Source of the DNA: Manihot esculenta | Taxonomy: Eukaryota > Streptophyta > Magnoliopsida > Malpighiales > Euphorbiaceae | NCBI RefSeq assembly: GCF_001659605.2 | Contig: NC_035161.2 | Location: 33,258,191-33,322,190, forward strand | Direction: 5' to 3' | DNA length: 64,000 nt | Part shown: positions 1 to 12,908 of the stretch, piece by piece | How positions within the stretch are numbered: the stretch's first letter is position 1 | Layout: each line of letters begins with the position of its first letter | Program-made: the position numbers and the translations under genes | The notes under the pieces: generated by a model | Databases searched by the model: none | Told to the model about the DNA's origin: nothing | Seen by the model: only the letters and a program-made list of their open reading frames with translations

Positions 1-293
1 GTAAGAGATGCGAGCAGCCATGAGTGAAACATCTGATCTTTGTTGAACCAAACCGTATATGCTGGATTTGGTATAGGGGTGGCATCTGTAGCAGATGTGG
101 GTATAGTTTTAGAGGGAGCTGATTCAGAACCATCAATAAAACCATTGAGACCTTGGAAATTTAGAATCGGTCCAAACTGGGTTTTCCAAGCTAGGTAATT
201 ATTGTCTTTTAGTTTGATGGAAAAAGAAGAGGCAGAGGTAATAGTTGAAACAGAAGAAGAAGAAGAAGATGAGGATAAAGGAACAAGAGCCAT
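1..293 (-). mobile_element. Copia retrotransposon, start of gag (partial)
   Basis: The minus strand is open from an ATG at 293-291 to the left window edge, about 97 codons. After a serine run it reads SIKLKDNNYLAWKTQF, then GLNGFIDG and VWFNKDQMFHSWLLASL. This is the N-terminal domain of Copia-type gag, which leads into the UBN2 capsid-like region. Gag packages the element RNA in cytoplasmic particles. The ORF lies directly behind a primer binding site and LTR, as in an intact 5' end, and has no stop or frameshift in the visible part. The protease, integrase and reverse transcriptase would lie to the left, outside the window, so activity cannot be judged. Confidence 0.85.
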
Positions 294-323
294 AACAAAT
301 GAATTATAGCGGCTTTGATACCA

Positions 324-505
324 TGTACAAACTAGAGAGAATTAGGTTTTTCTATATATTTCGTATTGAATAGTACAACTCTATTTATACATCTCTGTAT
401 ACAGAGTAGTTACAAATGATAAGTATAAGAGTGTAAGACTATCATTAGAATACAACTAATACAGCTATTTAGTAACAAATAATATAACCAATATTATCTA
501 TAACA
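324..505 (-). repeat. 5' LTR of the Copia element, with adjacent primer binding site
   Basis: The 182-bp segment starts with TG (324-325) and ends with CA (504-505), the usual LTR ends. On the minus strand it is followed at once by TGGTATCAAAGCC (323-311), complementary to the 3' end of initiator methionine tRNA, the normal primer for Copia reverse transcription. The next five bases beyond the LTR (506-510, AAAAT) would be one half of the target-site duplication; the other half is outside the window. The LTR is short for a Copia element, which fits a small element. Confidence 0.8.
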
Positions 506-3500
506 AAAATCATTTTAAACTATAACAATATTGAATCGTAATTATTTTTAAACTTGAAAGTAATTCAGCTGGATGAACATGTGGTTCCGGTTTGAAAACA
601 GACCAATATCTAGCTCCTGCAAGGAAAAATAAAATAAAATTATAACCAATATTTGGACTTTCTTTTTTGTAAGAAAATGGTTGATTGAATAAAACGGAAG
701 AGGTGGACCTCCATCGGACAATTATGGTGTGTGGTCCATGGTTAGAGTTGGACCATAATCTTGTGGTGATATATTTAAAGTGTAAGAATAGGGCAGGAAG
801 TTGCATACCGAAGAAGATACAGGAAACCCAAATGCCCAACACTTTTCACTTTATTATTACCATCTTATAATGTCCTAATTGCTTATTTAACTGCATGCAT
901 GCTTCCCAGATACTATTAAATCAACTCAGCATCCCACTCCAATTGCATGACTTTGGTTTTTATAAAATTATGCTTTTAGTTACTTTAATAATTAAGTCAT
1001 GTATGATGGCATAATTGCATCAGCAATCATATTATTTAATAAGTGATACAGAGAATGGCGCCCAGTGCATATTCTGAGTAACGGTATTTCAGGTTGTTCA
1101 GTTAAACTAGGGCAAAAGTTAAAAAAGTGAAAGGAATCCAATTCCCCCAACTTTATGATTGTCGAAGCTTTGCTCGTAGAAAAAGAAACCCTAGTAATGA
1201 GGTGTAAGACAAAAATATAAGTGGGAAGAGAAGTGTCCTACACATAATGATGCGACCAAAAAGCGCCCCATAACTAAAATTATCGCCCTGTCTTTTTCTT
1301 GTAAACTAAGGAATGGGCAGACAGGCAGTGCGTGCCCTGTCCCTAATCGATACCCAACTCCTCTCTCTTGTTAATCTCTACCGGTTTTTAACAGATTTTT
1401 AATTAATTACATTTGCATGTGCTAATTAATCATTCTTGTTAACTAGCTTTTGCTTTTTCTTCCATCACCGCCCCTATGCCTTTCACATCATTGTGTTTGA
1501 ATATATTACCTTTAGTAACGATCTTTGTGCCGTTGAGTCTGCTGCATTTGCATCAATATTTTTTCATTTGTTTCTTTATAATTCCAGTAAAAATGTAAAT
1601 ATCACGTCAAAAATTTATTATTGTTTACGTGAATTTAGCAACGTTGTATTTATTAAAAACATTTTAAAACAGCATAGGGATAAAAGTGATCATCTAATCT
1701 AAGTAAACGCCAGAAGATATCACCACGTGGCATCAAATATTCTTAGTAAGCATATTTCTTCCAATGAATGAAAGGGGAATTGAACGGAAACATGACCTTC
1801 AACCACGTTAACGCAAGGAGGATCTTGAAAGATTCTCGAGGTCCCTTCGCCCAATCACAGGCCTTGTTTATCAAAAGTGACTAACGGTTGTGTTGAGTGC
1901 GTTTTATTACCGTTAATTTTTAGAGTCTTTTATAATTATTTTAATTTTTATTATTTATATTGTATTATTGTAAAACTATGTGTTATTTGATAAATATAGA
2001 ATTATTAGAAAAATTAATTATTTTAATGCTCTTTTTATATTATGTCTCATTTTTTAAAACAAAAAAAAATATATTTTATCGATATGTAGAACACTGCTTT
2101 TTAGTGACCCCCTATTTTTAGGGATTAGGTTCAATAAGGCAATAACGCTAACGACACATTTTTATCACGGACTACGCAAAGAAGAAGGAGACCCACTGCC
2201 ATGTAGGCTGACGTCCGTCAAATCCAACGGTCAAGTGCCTCGTATACCTTTCATGATCCTGACCGTTGATTGACACTTTTCACTTATTGCTGTCCACTTC
2301 CTCAACGTCTCTGTTATTATCATATCTCTTATAATCAATTGCATATTATTCAATATGATTAATTAATTAAAATGCAAAAATAGCAAACTTTAAGCCTCAC
2401 TTTATTTTATAAAAAATATTTTATATAAAAAACTTGAAAACACTCAGTAAATAAAAATAATTTTTATAAAAAATTTAAGTTATTTTTTAAAAAATAATTT
2501 TCTTTTTTTAAATTTTTATAAAAAATAATTATTTTATATTTTAGTACTTTTTTAGTTGATAATGAGAAATCAATATGTGGGCACTCGGTTAATTGTTGGT
2601 CTAAGTTTGGTATGAACTACTACACACGAGTAGGTCTTAACAAGGTCCACATGCAGCCTTTCGGACAAACACCATATTGTGTGCTAAAATAAAGGAAAAC
2701 TAAATTAAAAAAAAAAATCCGAGATTTAAGGAAATTAGGGGAGGGTGAGATGTAGGGACGAAGGCCCCAGTGATTTAGGGTTTTCCCCACACTTTGTTCC
2801 TTCCTTAATTGAAGGGATACAAAGATATTCAACAAAAACAAAAGCTTCACCAATTTCTATATATAATTTGAGTAAGCATGCCCATGTGGGAACACAACAT
2901 CACTAATCAGCCCTAATTACTTGTTTAGTAAACCCAAAATCCACTTTTATGCCCTAATCTTTGTTAATTGTATGTGTTTTATGTTGAGTTTAAATATTTT
3001 TCAATATAATGATAAATGAGAATTTTGATTCTAATAATCATAATATTGAACTACTATTAATTAAATAGAAGAAACTTGAAATTAAATTAAGAATTTATAT
3101 ATACATCGTGTTAAATAATTAGATTAATAGCATCGTTATATTTAAAAAAATTGTGGCTATTGTGCACCCGGTAGCACAGAAATGCAAAACATGATCCAAA
3201 TGTATAAAATTTTATTTCAAATAAAAGTTTATTTTTAAACAAGTTGATATTAATTTATTAACTGAGATCAAGTATGGGCGATTATTAAATTGTACATTTA
3301 ATATAAATTCAACTAAATATATAATAAGAATGATTTTAATAATTGTTAAATTTAATATTTACATTGAAATATAAATATAAATATTTAATTTGAAAATTAG
3401 TAAAATTATTCTTCAAATGAGCTTCAACTCCATCAACTTGGGCATTATTCATCAAGTTAAAGCTTTCAAAGGCATATTTTGGTTAATATGCTTGGTCAGT

Positions 3501-6500
3501 TTTTACAGTTAGAAATTATATACGATTTACAGTTTTTACAGTTGGATAATGATTCAATTTAATAAGAAAATCAATAAATTGAAATTGATTCTAAATACAT
3601 GAAATAAATGAGAATTAATTTATCATGTGTTGAGTTTAGAGAGAATAAAATTTTTTAAGGGAGCAAAGATGATGGATTCAGTGAGTTAGGAATGTCTCAA
3701 ATTTAGATTAGATCCGATCGTTTTCACAATTCCTATGTCATGTCCCATCAAATTGAACAGCTGTCTTTTTACGGATATAAATGATGGGCAGTTGACTAAT
3801 AAATACGGAGCCGATTAACATTATTTATTATATGCATCACATCAATTTAATTTACTACATGTACATTTATGACCCCTGAAAATATACAAAAAAAATGATC
3901 GATCTGTAGAAAGTCAACATCCAATCTTAATTTCTTCAAATTGTGTTGGATTTGTATTGGAATAAGTTCTGCTCAATTAAAAAAGTCGATCAGATTGTGA
4001 ACAAATATTTCGATAAAAAAAAGTCTTGTAATTTATAAATTATCAATAAGAATTAAGAAATCCAATTAATTTCACTGTGGTTGAACTTACATTTTAGTTT
4101 TTTATCGTAAAAAAATAAATAAATAACTATTGTATGTTTGCCTCTCTTTTACTATGAAAAATACTCATATGGACAAATATTTTCACTTGTATATAAAATC
4201 TAATTAAAATTGTTATAATTTTAATTTATATTTTAATTATATGATTGACTTAGCACTCACAATCTTAATTTGGTGGTAAATGCATTTCAGTAAATCTTAA
4301 AGATTTCAGATTCTACTATCCCAATCCTCGATTTTCATTTAAAAAAAAATTATATCATTGACTTATGTATATTTAAATTGAAAGAAAATTTTTGAACCAA
4401 CTTTTTTTTTCGTCTGAAATAATTAACCTATTAGATTTTATTAATGGGTTACGTCTACAATTCTGTGAATGAAAATAATCTACAACCAAAGAAAGGATTG
4501 AAGTGTGAGTTTGTATATTTGGAAGAAACCCTAGCTATCAAAATCTTGCTAGTTAAGATTTTCTATCACCTTTCTTTGAAAATGATGTGAATATTAGCCC
4601 CCACATCATTGATCATATACCTTCCCTTCCCTTCTATAAAAAAGCAGTTTTACTTTTATTATTTAATATTTTTATAGTAATTAAATCATGAAATTGCTAT
4701 ACAGAAACACTACGTCTTAACTTAATTAAAATATTGACCTCACCTCATTATTTCATTCTCTCTATATTAATGTATCTGGTTATTCAATGCATTTTTCTTA
4801 AAATAAGCTTTGCTCATATCATTTTATTAAAAATTATATAAATCATATTTCTACGTTATTCTTGAAAATAATAAATTTCACATGATAAGTGAAAAATATA
4901 TTAATAAATTAAAAAGGTGATTTATAATTGAAATAAATTAATTGGAAAGTGGGTTTGTATTATTGGGGCTAATATTTTTCTTTAACTTTTTTTATTTATT
5001 TATTTTACTTAGGAATTACGTTAAAGCCTGATAAAATCCATTTTTTAAATAATAAAAAAATAACTACACAGAAAAAAAATTACAAAAATTGTCCAAGTGA
5101 AGTCAATTTGATGGAAGTGGGAATTTTGCACATACGTCCCAGAAGAAGAATTAAAGAAATGAATATTATTTCATAATCTTCCATGGGTTGTCTCTTGTTG
5201 AGTTGTTGAACAGAGATATAAACAAGAGAACAAAGATTTCAGACAGCAAAGTTGGCAAACGGGAGATTGTGTCATTAATTGGAACCACATGCATTTTGTG
5301 TCAAAAACAATAGTAATAATAAAAATGGGAAGCTTCCAGCTTTCACATGCCAACCTTCACTTCATTGTATTCGTACTATCCCTCTCTCAATATTAAAATT
5401 GCATACTACATTTTATTGGTTTTCCTTTTTTCCCCTCTTCATTCCTAAAGTAGTTTGGTAGGTATTAAAGTTTTCAACTTTTACGACTTAAAAGCATGAA
5501 AATAATTTTTATTTTTGAAATGGAGGTTGGAGATAAGGAAAATAGAATTTAAAATTTTTTAAATTTATTTAAATATATTTATTATGAATAAAAAAAATTA
5601 TTTTCTATAAAAATTAAAATTGAAGCGTAAAATCATTCCAAATATCAGTTAAGTTATTTATTTATTTGAGGGGGGCTTTTAAGTAATTTACTAGGAAAAT
5701 GAGAAAAAGACGAGCAAGCGAGACAGAAGCAGCAACTTGAGCATTATGCTGGTGTCCGTGGGCGCGCCACTTACTATTTCATTACAAGAATACCCCTGGG
5801 TCAACATCCATAATTACAGGTCAAACCCAACCGCTCTTTACGACTTTACCAAAAGGGATTACCAGTGCCAGGTCACTAATAATGTATTATTTAATAATAA
5901 TAAATAATAAGAAAAAGACGAACCAACCCACACACTGAAATTACCTTTACATTCTTACATTATTAAATACTAAATTAACATTTTATTTCTATATTAGATG
6001 GTAAATAAAACTCCAACAATTAAGTACAACGGTAAAAAAATAAATAATCTCAAAACAGAAAACTAACAATCTGATCGAGAAATCCAACCGGTTCGATAAA
6101 ATGGAAGGAAACTAGTTAATAGCTTAGCCAACCTTGAAGAATAAAGGAGAGTAAATAAAGGTGCAGAAAAGGAAAGCTTGTTAGATTTACTGTTGCAAAT
6201 GGCCCTTTTCCCCTGTTGTTGTGTCAGGGTTTTAGTTTTATTATCACTGCTTTAGTAGTCCGATTGACACTTGTGAATAGCTGCATACGCGTTTCTTATA
6301 TATTATTGCTCTGCTAAGCTAAGCTTACTGTCTGATACCTGTCAAAGTGTGGACTCCAAAGTGGCAATGAACCCTTTTGTTTTTGCTCCACAATAAACCA
6401 CAACCAGGAGTTCCCTTTTGTTTTGTTTTCTTTTTTCCTTCTCTCTCCCTTCCTGCTTTCATTTCACGGCTGCAGAGAGCAAGTGAAGGGAAGAATCAAG

Positions 6501-6501
6501 G
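506..6501. other. AT-rich intergenic region upstream of the beta-galactosidase
   Basis: I see no gene in this 6 kb stretch. Open frames here are short and do not resemble proteins. It is rich in A/T runs, with less AT-rich islands near 1,040-1,400, 1,700-1,870, 2,140-2,300, 2,580-2,800 and 5,700-5,870. G-box-like CACGTGG (near 1723) and TGACGTCC (near 2209) motifs occur but are far from the next start codon. The last 500 bases contain CT-rich stretches that are probably the promoter and 5' UTR of the next gene. Confidence 0.6.
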
Positions 6502-9500
6502 ATGGGAACTAGCTCAGTTTCCATGTTGTTGAGTTTGGTTTGCTTGGTTATGTGTTTGGGTTCTCAGCTAATCCAATGTAGTGTGACCTATGATAGCAAG
6601 GCAATTGTTATCAATGGCCAAAGGAGAATCCTTTTCTCTGGTTCCATCCATTACCCCAGAAGCACTCCTGATGTATGCTAAAACTTTCCCATTTTTCCTC
6701 TTCTTCTTTATTTATTTAAAATTTTGTTTTAACTTGTTCATTTTTGGCTGCTGTATCTAATTTTTCTTGAGAAATTGGGATTCTGTAGATGTGGGAAGAT
6801 CTGATACTGAAAGCGAAAGATGGGGGAATTGATGTGGTTGAGACCTATGTCTTCTGGAATGTGCATGAGCCTACTCCTGGAAATGTACCTCTACTTACTC
6901 CCTCTTGTGTCTCCCTGTGTGCGTTTTTAGGTCTCTGCAGAGTTGCTTTTTTTTTTGTTAGCTTATTTTCTAGTAATTTGTGTTTGCTGTGTGGATTATA
7001 GTACAATTTTGAAGGGAGATATGACCTGGTGAGATTCATAAAGACAATACAGAAAGCAGGCCTTTATGGCCATCTTCGTATTGGACCTTACATTTGCGCA
7101 GAGTGGAATTTTGGGTAACTAAAATTTCCCCTTCCTCTGAATCTAGCTTCCTCTCTTTCTGATTTTGGATGTTTCGCAACTGGGTTTTGTGTTTTAACCT
7201 TTTTTTTTTTTGCTTGATTTTTGTTTACCAGTGATGCTAATTTGCATAGGTTAATTTTATTTGTAGAGGGTTTCCTGTTTGGCTGAAGTATGTCCCAGGC
7301 ATCAGCTTTAGAACAGACAATGAGCCTTTCAAGGTTTCCTATCTTCGTCCCCGTTTGTTTTTTTATTAGTTTATTTCATGGTTCATCTCAATTGAATTAT
7401 GTAATTAGTCAAAGCAGGACGATTGCAACTTGAGCAACATCTTGGATTTTACAATATTTAATACCATTGTAATAAAGAACCTCATATGCTGTTGCAGAGA
7501 GCAATGCAAGGGTTCACTGAGAAGATTGTGGACCTGATGAAGAGTGAACATTTGTTTGAATCACAGGGTGGCCCCATTATACTCTCTCAGGTATTGTTTT
7601 GAGTACCCCATATAGTGGCATGTTCTGTTGTTACTTTTAGTTTAGTCTATCGAACTGTCTTGATGAGTTCAAATGCTAATTATAAGTTGATGATTGTGTA
7701 GTTAAAATAAGAAAAAAGAGGGAATAAATTCTTTAATCCTGGCAACAAGTTATGTTACTAATATGGAATCCTGTTTTTCTTCTTTTTCTTTATATTTTTT
7801 GTGAAATGTGCAGATTGAGAATGAGTATGGGTCAGAAAGTAAGCTACTTGGTGCTGCTGGTTATAATTATATGACTTGGGCAGCAAATATGGCACTCAAA
7901 ACAGGAACTGGGGTGCCTTGGGTGATGTGCAAGGAAGAAGATGCTCCAGATCCAGTTGTAAGTAGTTTGAGACTTTACCAGTTGAAGATATAGAGTTGGT
8001 GTTTTTCTATTAAAGTTAATCCTACTGAATGAGTAATGACATGAGTCCTTAAATTTTTTTTTTTTTCAATCGATAGATAAACACGTGCAATGGATTTTAC
8101 TGTGATTATTTCTCCCCCAACAAACCATACAAGCCTACAATGTGGACTGAGGCTTGGAGTGGATGGTACGCCTTCCATGATTTGATTGGTTAGTTCAGAT
8201 TTACCAATTTAGCATGAATTATATTTTAACTAATTTTTCTTCTTTTGAAATAAATTATGAAGGTTCACGGAGTTTGGTGGTCCAATTCACCAGCGTCCAG
8301 TTGAAGATTTGGCATTTGCCGTTGCTCGTTTCATACAGAAAGGAGGATCTTTTGTTAATTACTATATGGTCAGCTCCTTTTTTTCATTTTAAGCATGGAT
8401 AGAAGTTGGTATTTCTTCTTTTGTTGGTGAAACTTGTTTCCCATGTCATATGAAACAGTACCATGGAGGGACCAATTTTGGTCGCAGTGCTGGAGGTCCT
8501 TTCATTACTACCAGTTATGACTATGATGCGCCAATAGATGAATTTGGTAAGGATGATAATTTGTGATGTTTAAAACCAAGTTAATACTGTGAAGCAAATC
8601 AACTTGAGGGGTTGGTATTCCCAGTTCACTTCTAATGGGTGTAATACAGCTAATTGCTTCTACTGCACAATTGTGATAGGTTTGATCAGGCAGCCGAAAT
8701 ATGGTCATTTAAAGGAGCTTCATAGGTCTGTTAAGATGTGTGAACGAGCTTTAGTGTCAACTGATCCTGTTGTGACACAATTAGGGAGCTATCAACAGGT
8801 TTTCCCAACTCCTCGACACACTTTTTGTCCAGAAAGTTATGTAATTTAGTTATGTTTACATTTATGCAATTTCGCAGGCTCACATGTACTCTTCAGAATC
8901 AGGAGATTGTGCAGCTTTTCTTGCAAACTATGATAGAAAATCGACTACAAGGGTGTTATTCAATAATATGCACTATAACTTGCCACCTTGGTCCATCAGT
9001 ATCCTTCCTGATTGCAGAAATGTGGTCTTTAATACTGCGAAGGTGTGCATTTTTTTCTGATTACCTAGTGTGACCATGACATGGCATAATTATTTGCTAT
9101 CTCTAGTAAAAACTCATGCTTCAAAGAAAAGAATAAGAAAAAGAACTCAAATTTTCAAGAAAAAATTTATTTCTGCTCCTCAGTTTTGGTTCTGTTACTT
9201 TGTAGGTTGGAGTTCAAACATCTCAACTGGAAATGTTGCCAGTAAATGCTGATATGCTTTCATGGGAGAGTTATAATGAGGATACTACATCTCTTGATGA
9301 CAGCTCGACATTCACTGCTCTTGGTCTCTTGGAGCAGATAAATGTCACAAGGGATGCTAGTGATTACTTGTGGTACATCACTAGGTGAGACTGATTACCT
9401 CAGTGGCACTCCCATATGCTCACCTGGAGATTTTAGCATGTATTAATTGTTGGTTGATCTGCCGTGCTTTTCTTTTGCATCAAACAATATTAAAACCCAA

Positions 9501-11479
9501 TCTTTTACCCGTGTCTTTTAACTCAGAATCTAGAGTCATATTAAGCAGTTATACTTATCTCATACTTCTCAATGTGCCTACAGTGTTGATATTGGTTCAT
9601 CTGAATCCTTTCTACATGGAGGGGAACTTCCTACTCTCATTGTTCAATCAGCAGGCCATGCTGTGCATATCTTTGTTAATGGAGAACTTTCAGGTATATA
9701 AATGCACGATCTATATTTTATCTTCTAGAGTTGGCCATTTAATCTTATCAAGCATGCATCTTTCTAGGTTCTGCCTTTGGTACAAGGGAGAATAGGAGGT
9801 TTACATATACTGGAAAGGTCAATTTGCATGCTGGAAAAAACAAAATTGCATTGCTGAGCATTACTGTTGGATTGCAGGTTAGTTTCTCTTCCCTACCTTT
9901 GTTACTTGAGGATGGTGTAGTTCTTGTGATATTAGAGATATGACCTACCGTAAGAACTAGAAATCTGTACAACTAAATTGGATGCTTAGTGAACTTAAAA
10001 TGCATGAGATAAATGCTTGTATTATGATAAGTTTTGGTATGGAAGTATAGCAAACTGAATAAGGTTGTGCATCTGAATGTGGGTTTGGTTCTCAGTAATA
10101 ACTAGCTGAAAATAAATAAGAAACTAGTTCCATGTATCAAGCCCAATCTACAGTAGCGTGTTGAACCTCCTATCAGCTTGATTCATTCACTTCTAATTTT
10201 GATAATAGATATTATATCCACTGTCTATAGGCGTTTGATGAATGTATCTTGTTTATTTGAAGAATGTGGGCGGACACTTTGAGACATGGAACACAGGAAT
10301 ACAAGGTCCAGTTGCACTGCATGGGCTTGACCAGGGAAAATGGGATTTAACCTGGCAAAGATGGACATATCAGGTTGTGGATTCTGACCTCTCTTATCTC
10401 AGTATTTTAATTCACACTGGTTGAAATCTTTCCCTGATTGCTATCTATTTAAACAGGTTGGGTTGAAAGGGGAAGCCATGAACCTAGTTTCTCCCAATAG
10501 TGTTTCCTCTGTTGGCTGGATGGCAGCATCATTAGTGGAACAAAGACAGCAACCATTAACATGGCATAAGGTATGAAATACGATATCAGGTTGTTGCATA
10601 AAATTACCATTTGTGTAGAAGATTCCAACTCAGTCTGTTTTAACTTTGTAGGCCTATTTCAATGCGCCTGATGGGGATGAACCGTTGGCTTTGGACATGG
10701 AGGGTATGGGAAAGGGCCAAATATGGATTAATGGGCAGAGCATAGGAAGATACTGGACTGCATATGCCACTGGTAATTGCAATGGGTGCAGCTATGAAGG
10801 AACATTCCGTCCTCCCAAGTGTCAGCTTGGTTGTGGTCAACCGACCCAGCGATGGTAATTACTCAAAAGACGGTGATATGCTGCAATTTTATAGGAAAAG
10901 AAATCATTTAGTGATAATAATTCAATTTGCAGGTACCATGTGCCTCGATCATGGTTGCAGCCAACCCAAAATCTCTTGGTAGTTTTTGAGGAACTTGGAG
11001 GAAATCCCTCTAGAATTTCTCTTGTGAAGAGATCAACGACCAGTGTGTGTGCTGAGGTAGCCGAGTTTCATCCAACTCTCAAGAATTGGCACATTGAGAG
11101 CTATGGAAGAGCAGAAGAGTTCCATAGCCCCAAGGTTCACCTGCGGTGTAGCGTAGGCCAATCTATTTCTTCCATTAAATTTGCAAGCTTTGGAACTCCT
11201 CTGGGAACTTGTGGGAGCTACCAGCAAGGACCTTGCCATGCTCCTGCTTCATATGATATCGTTGAGAAGGTAGTTTTAACATTACTCCATCGTTTCTAAA
11301 ATCTATAAGCATATATTGTCTTCTCACCATGTATTGTTTCTTTTTCACAGAAGTGTATAGGGAAGCAGAGATGTACAGTCACCATATCCAACAGTAACTT
11401 TGGCCGAGATCCATGTCCAAATGTTTTGAAGCGGTTGTCCGTTGAAGCTGTCTGTGCTCCAACTAACTGGAGAGGTTAG
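6502..11479 (+). CDS. BGAL3: Beta-galactosidase, GH35, with C-terminal SUEL lectin domain (BGAL3-like)
   Basis: A secreted cell-wall enzyme that removes terminal beta-galactose from wall polysaccharides and arabinogalactan proteins. I place 19 exons: 6502-6672, 6789-6884, 7002-7114, 7267-7333, 7498-7590, 7814-7957, 8077-8165, 8263-8368, 8459-8546, 8680-8798, 8878-9042, 9206-9384, 9584-9693, 9768-9877, 10263-10373, 10457-10570, 10652-10854, 10933-11269, 11351-11479. All junctions are GT-AG and the frame closes to 847 residues, the usual length. Residues 1 to about 26 are a signal peptide. The GH35 domain has the proton-donor motif IENEYG (Glu184) and the nucleophile motif TEAWSGW (Glu253), both intact. 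The last 85 residues form a cysteine-rich SUEL/galactose-binding lectin domain (from [19 protein letters not shown]). Assignment to GH35 is firm. The BGAL3 subgroup is judged from the C-terminal half and is less certain. Confidence 0.93.
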
Positions 11480-12908
11480 ACAGGGAAATATTGAGAAAAT
11501 ACTAATTTATATTGCATCTAGTATTTAACTACACATTACCAGCATGAACAATAGGGAAGACTACAGGAAAGGCTTTTTCTTATTTAGATAGGTTTAGCGC
11601 CACAGCTTTTAAAAGTTGGAGAAGCTGTGGCAAAAGGTGTTTGTTGCTCAAGGCAATTAGTGCTCCAAGTGGGCTAATGTACCACAGTAAATTAGAGGGT
11701 GTTAGATAGCAATTCCCTGGGTTCCTGCAATTTAGGGCCTAAGGTGAATTTGAATCCCCGGTCCCCACCCGTTTTAACTGGATGTGGGCACTGGGAAAAA
11801 GAGGTGTTTTAAGTTTTCTAGTGGTGTGGTTTGGTTAAATGTTTGTATCAGGTTTGATAAAATCAAACCCCGAGTTTGTTTATGTTGGGAGCGGATCCTG
11901 ACCATTGTTGTGCAGTTTCCTGCAGAAATTTAGAAAAGCTTTTGTCTTCTGCATATTTTGCTAGTCTCCAGACTTCACTCTGTCCTGGAATTTTTTCCAT
12001 TCATTTTCTGGGCACCCACCAGCTGCAAAAATTTACTGAAAGAAAAGGAAAACTTTAGCACACCACTTTCAAGTTTGCTGGAGCAATTTTGAACATATTG
12101 TACATTGTATCGGTGTGGCAAATATTCCCATTCCATCGAAAGCGCAACCAGAAGATGACAACTTGAAAAGCAGAACAACAGCCCTAGATTAACCCAATAG
12201 CTCTCAAAGCTTTCAGTATCCGCCCCCTCTTATTGCATAACAGAAGTCTCAATCCCCTTGCCTTTTGCCCGAGGACAGAAAGCAAATGTATTAAGTGCCT
12301 AATCAGTTTGTATAACAAGCTCTACATGACAGACCAAGCTGCGAAGACTGCATTCCCGGTGGAAGAAGTGCAGAAATTCACCTCCTACTCCACCGTGCAC
12401 CACGCCACTTCCAAGGCTAAACCAACCCCCAATTAACCTAAGCGGCAGTCTGCCCTAGACTCGTATGAATTTTGAAGATGCATAAACTCTAATTTATCAG
12501 GCAAATGAACATTATTTGCGACACATATGGAATATCTACACACCTTTCAAGCAAACATAAATTAAGTAAACCACTCCCAGTAACAGAATTCCATAGCAAG
12601 AATACACCAGAATGACACAGTAAACAATTTTTCTGCCATTACTGTTCGAGTTATTATCAAGAGAAGCAACATCTCAAAAATATTCATTAAAAACTTCAGA
12701 CCTTTAATTTTAATTTTATTATAAAATTGGCAATTCTAATAATATAAATGTAAAATAACAAAAAAAACCATTTCAATATGTTCTTCTCTTCAACAACATC
12801 AAATAATTTTTGAAAAACAGTTAAACCTTAATCCCAAACATGCTCTAACATTTTAAAAGAACACAAACTACTCATGGAAATAGTAAAAACACATGGAAAT
12901 TAACATTT
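11480..12908. other. Convergent 3' region between beta-galactosidase and thioredoxin
   Basis: This holds the 3' UTRs of two convergent genes. Just after the beta-galactosidase stop is a 10-bp inverted repeat (GCCACAGCTT at 11599-11608, its complement at 11622-11631) that could fold in the 3' UTR. A small open frame on the plus strand (12327-12436, from MTDQAAKTAFPVEEV to PTPN) has more ordinary codons than its surroundings. I do not recognise it, and it may be chance or a remnant. The rest is AT-rich. Confidence 0.5.
11599..11631 (+). repeat. Perfect 10-bp inverted repeat in the beta-galactosidase 3' region
   Basis: The arms GCCACAGCTT (11599-11608) and AAGCTGTGGC (11622-11631) are exact complements separated by 13 bases. 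The repeat begins 120 bases after the stop codon. In the transcript it would form a stable hairpin in the 3' UTR. Function is unknown and it may be chance. Confidence 0.5.

Noticed and set aside
1860..2160. Possible MITE with terminal inverted repeats
   Set aside because: The ends share short words such as TAACG but I could not find convincing complementary termini or a target duplication.
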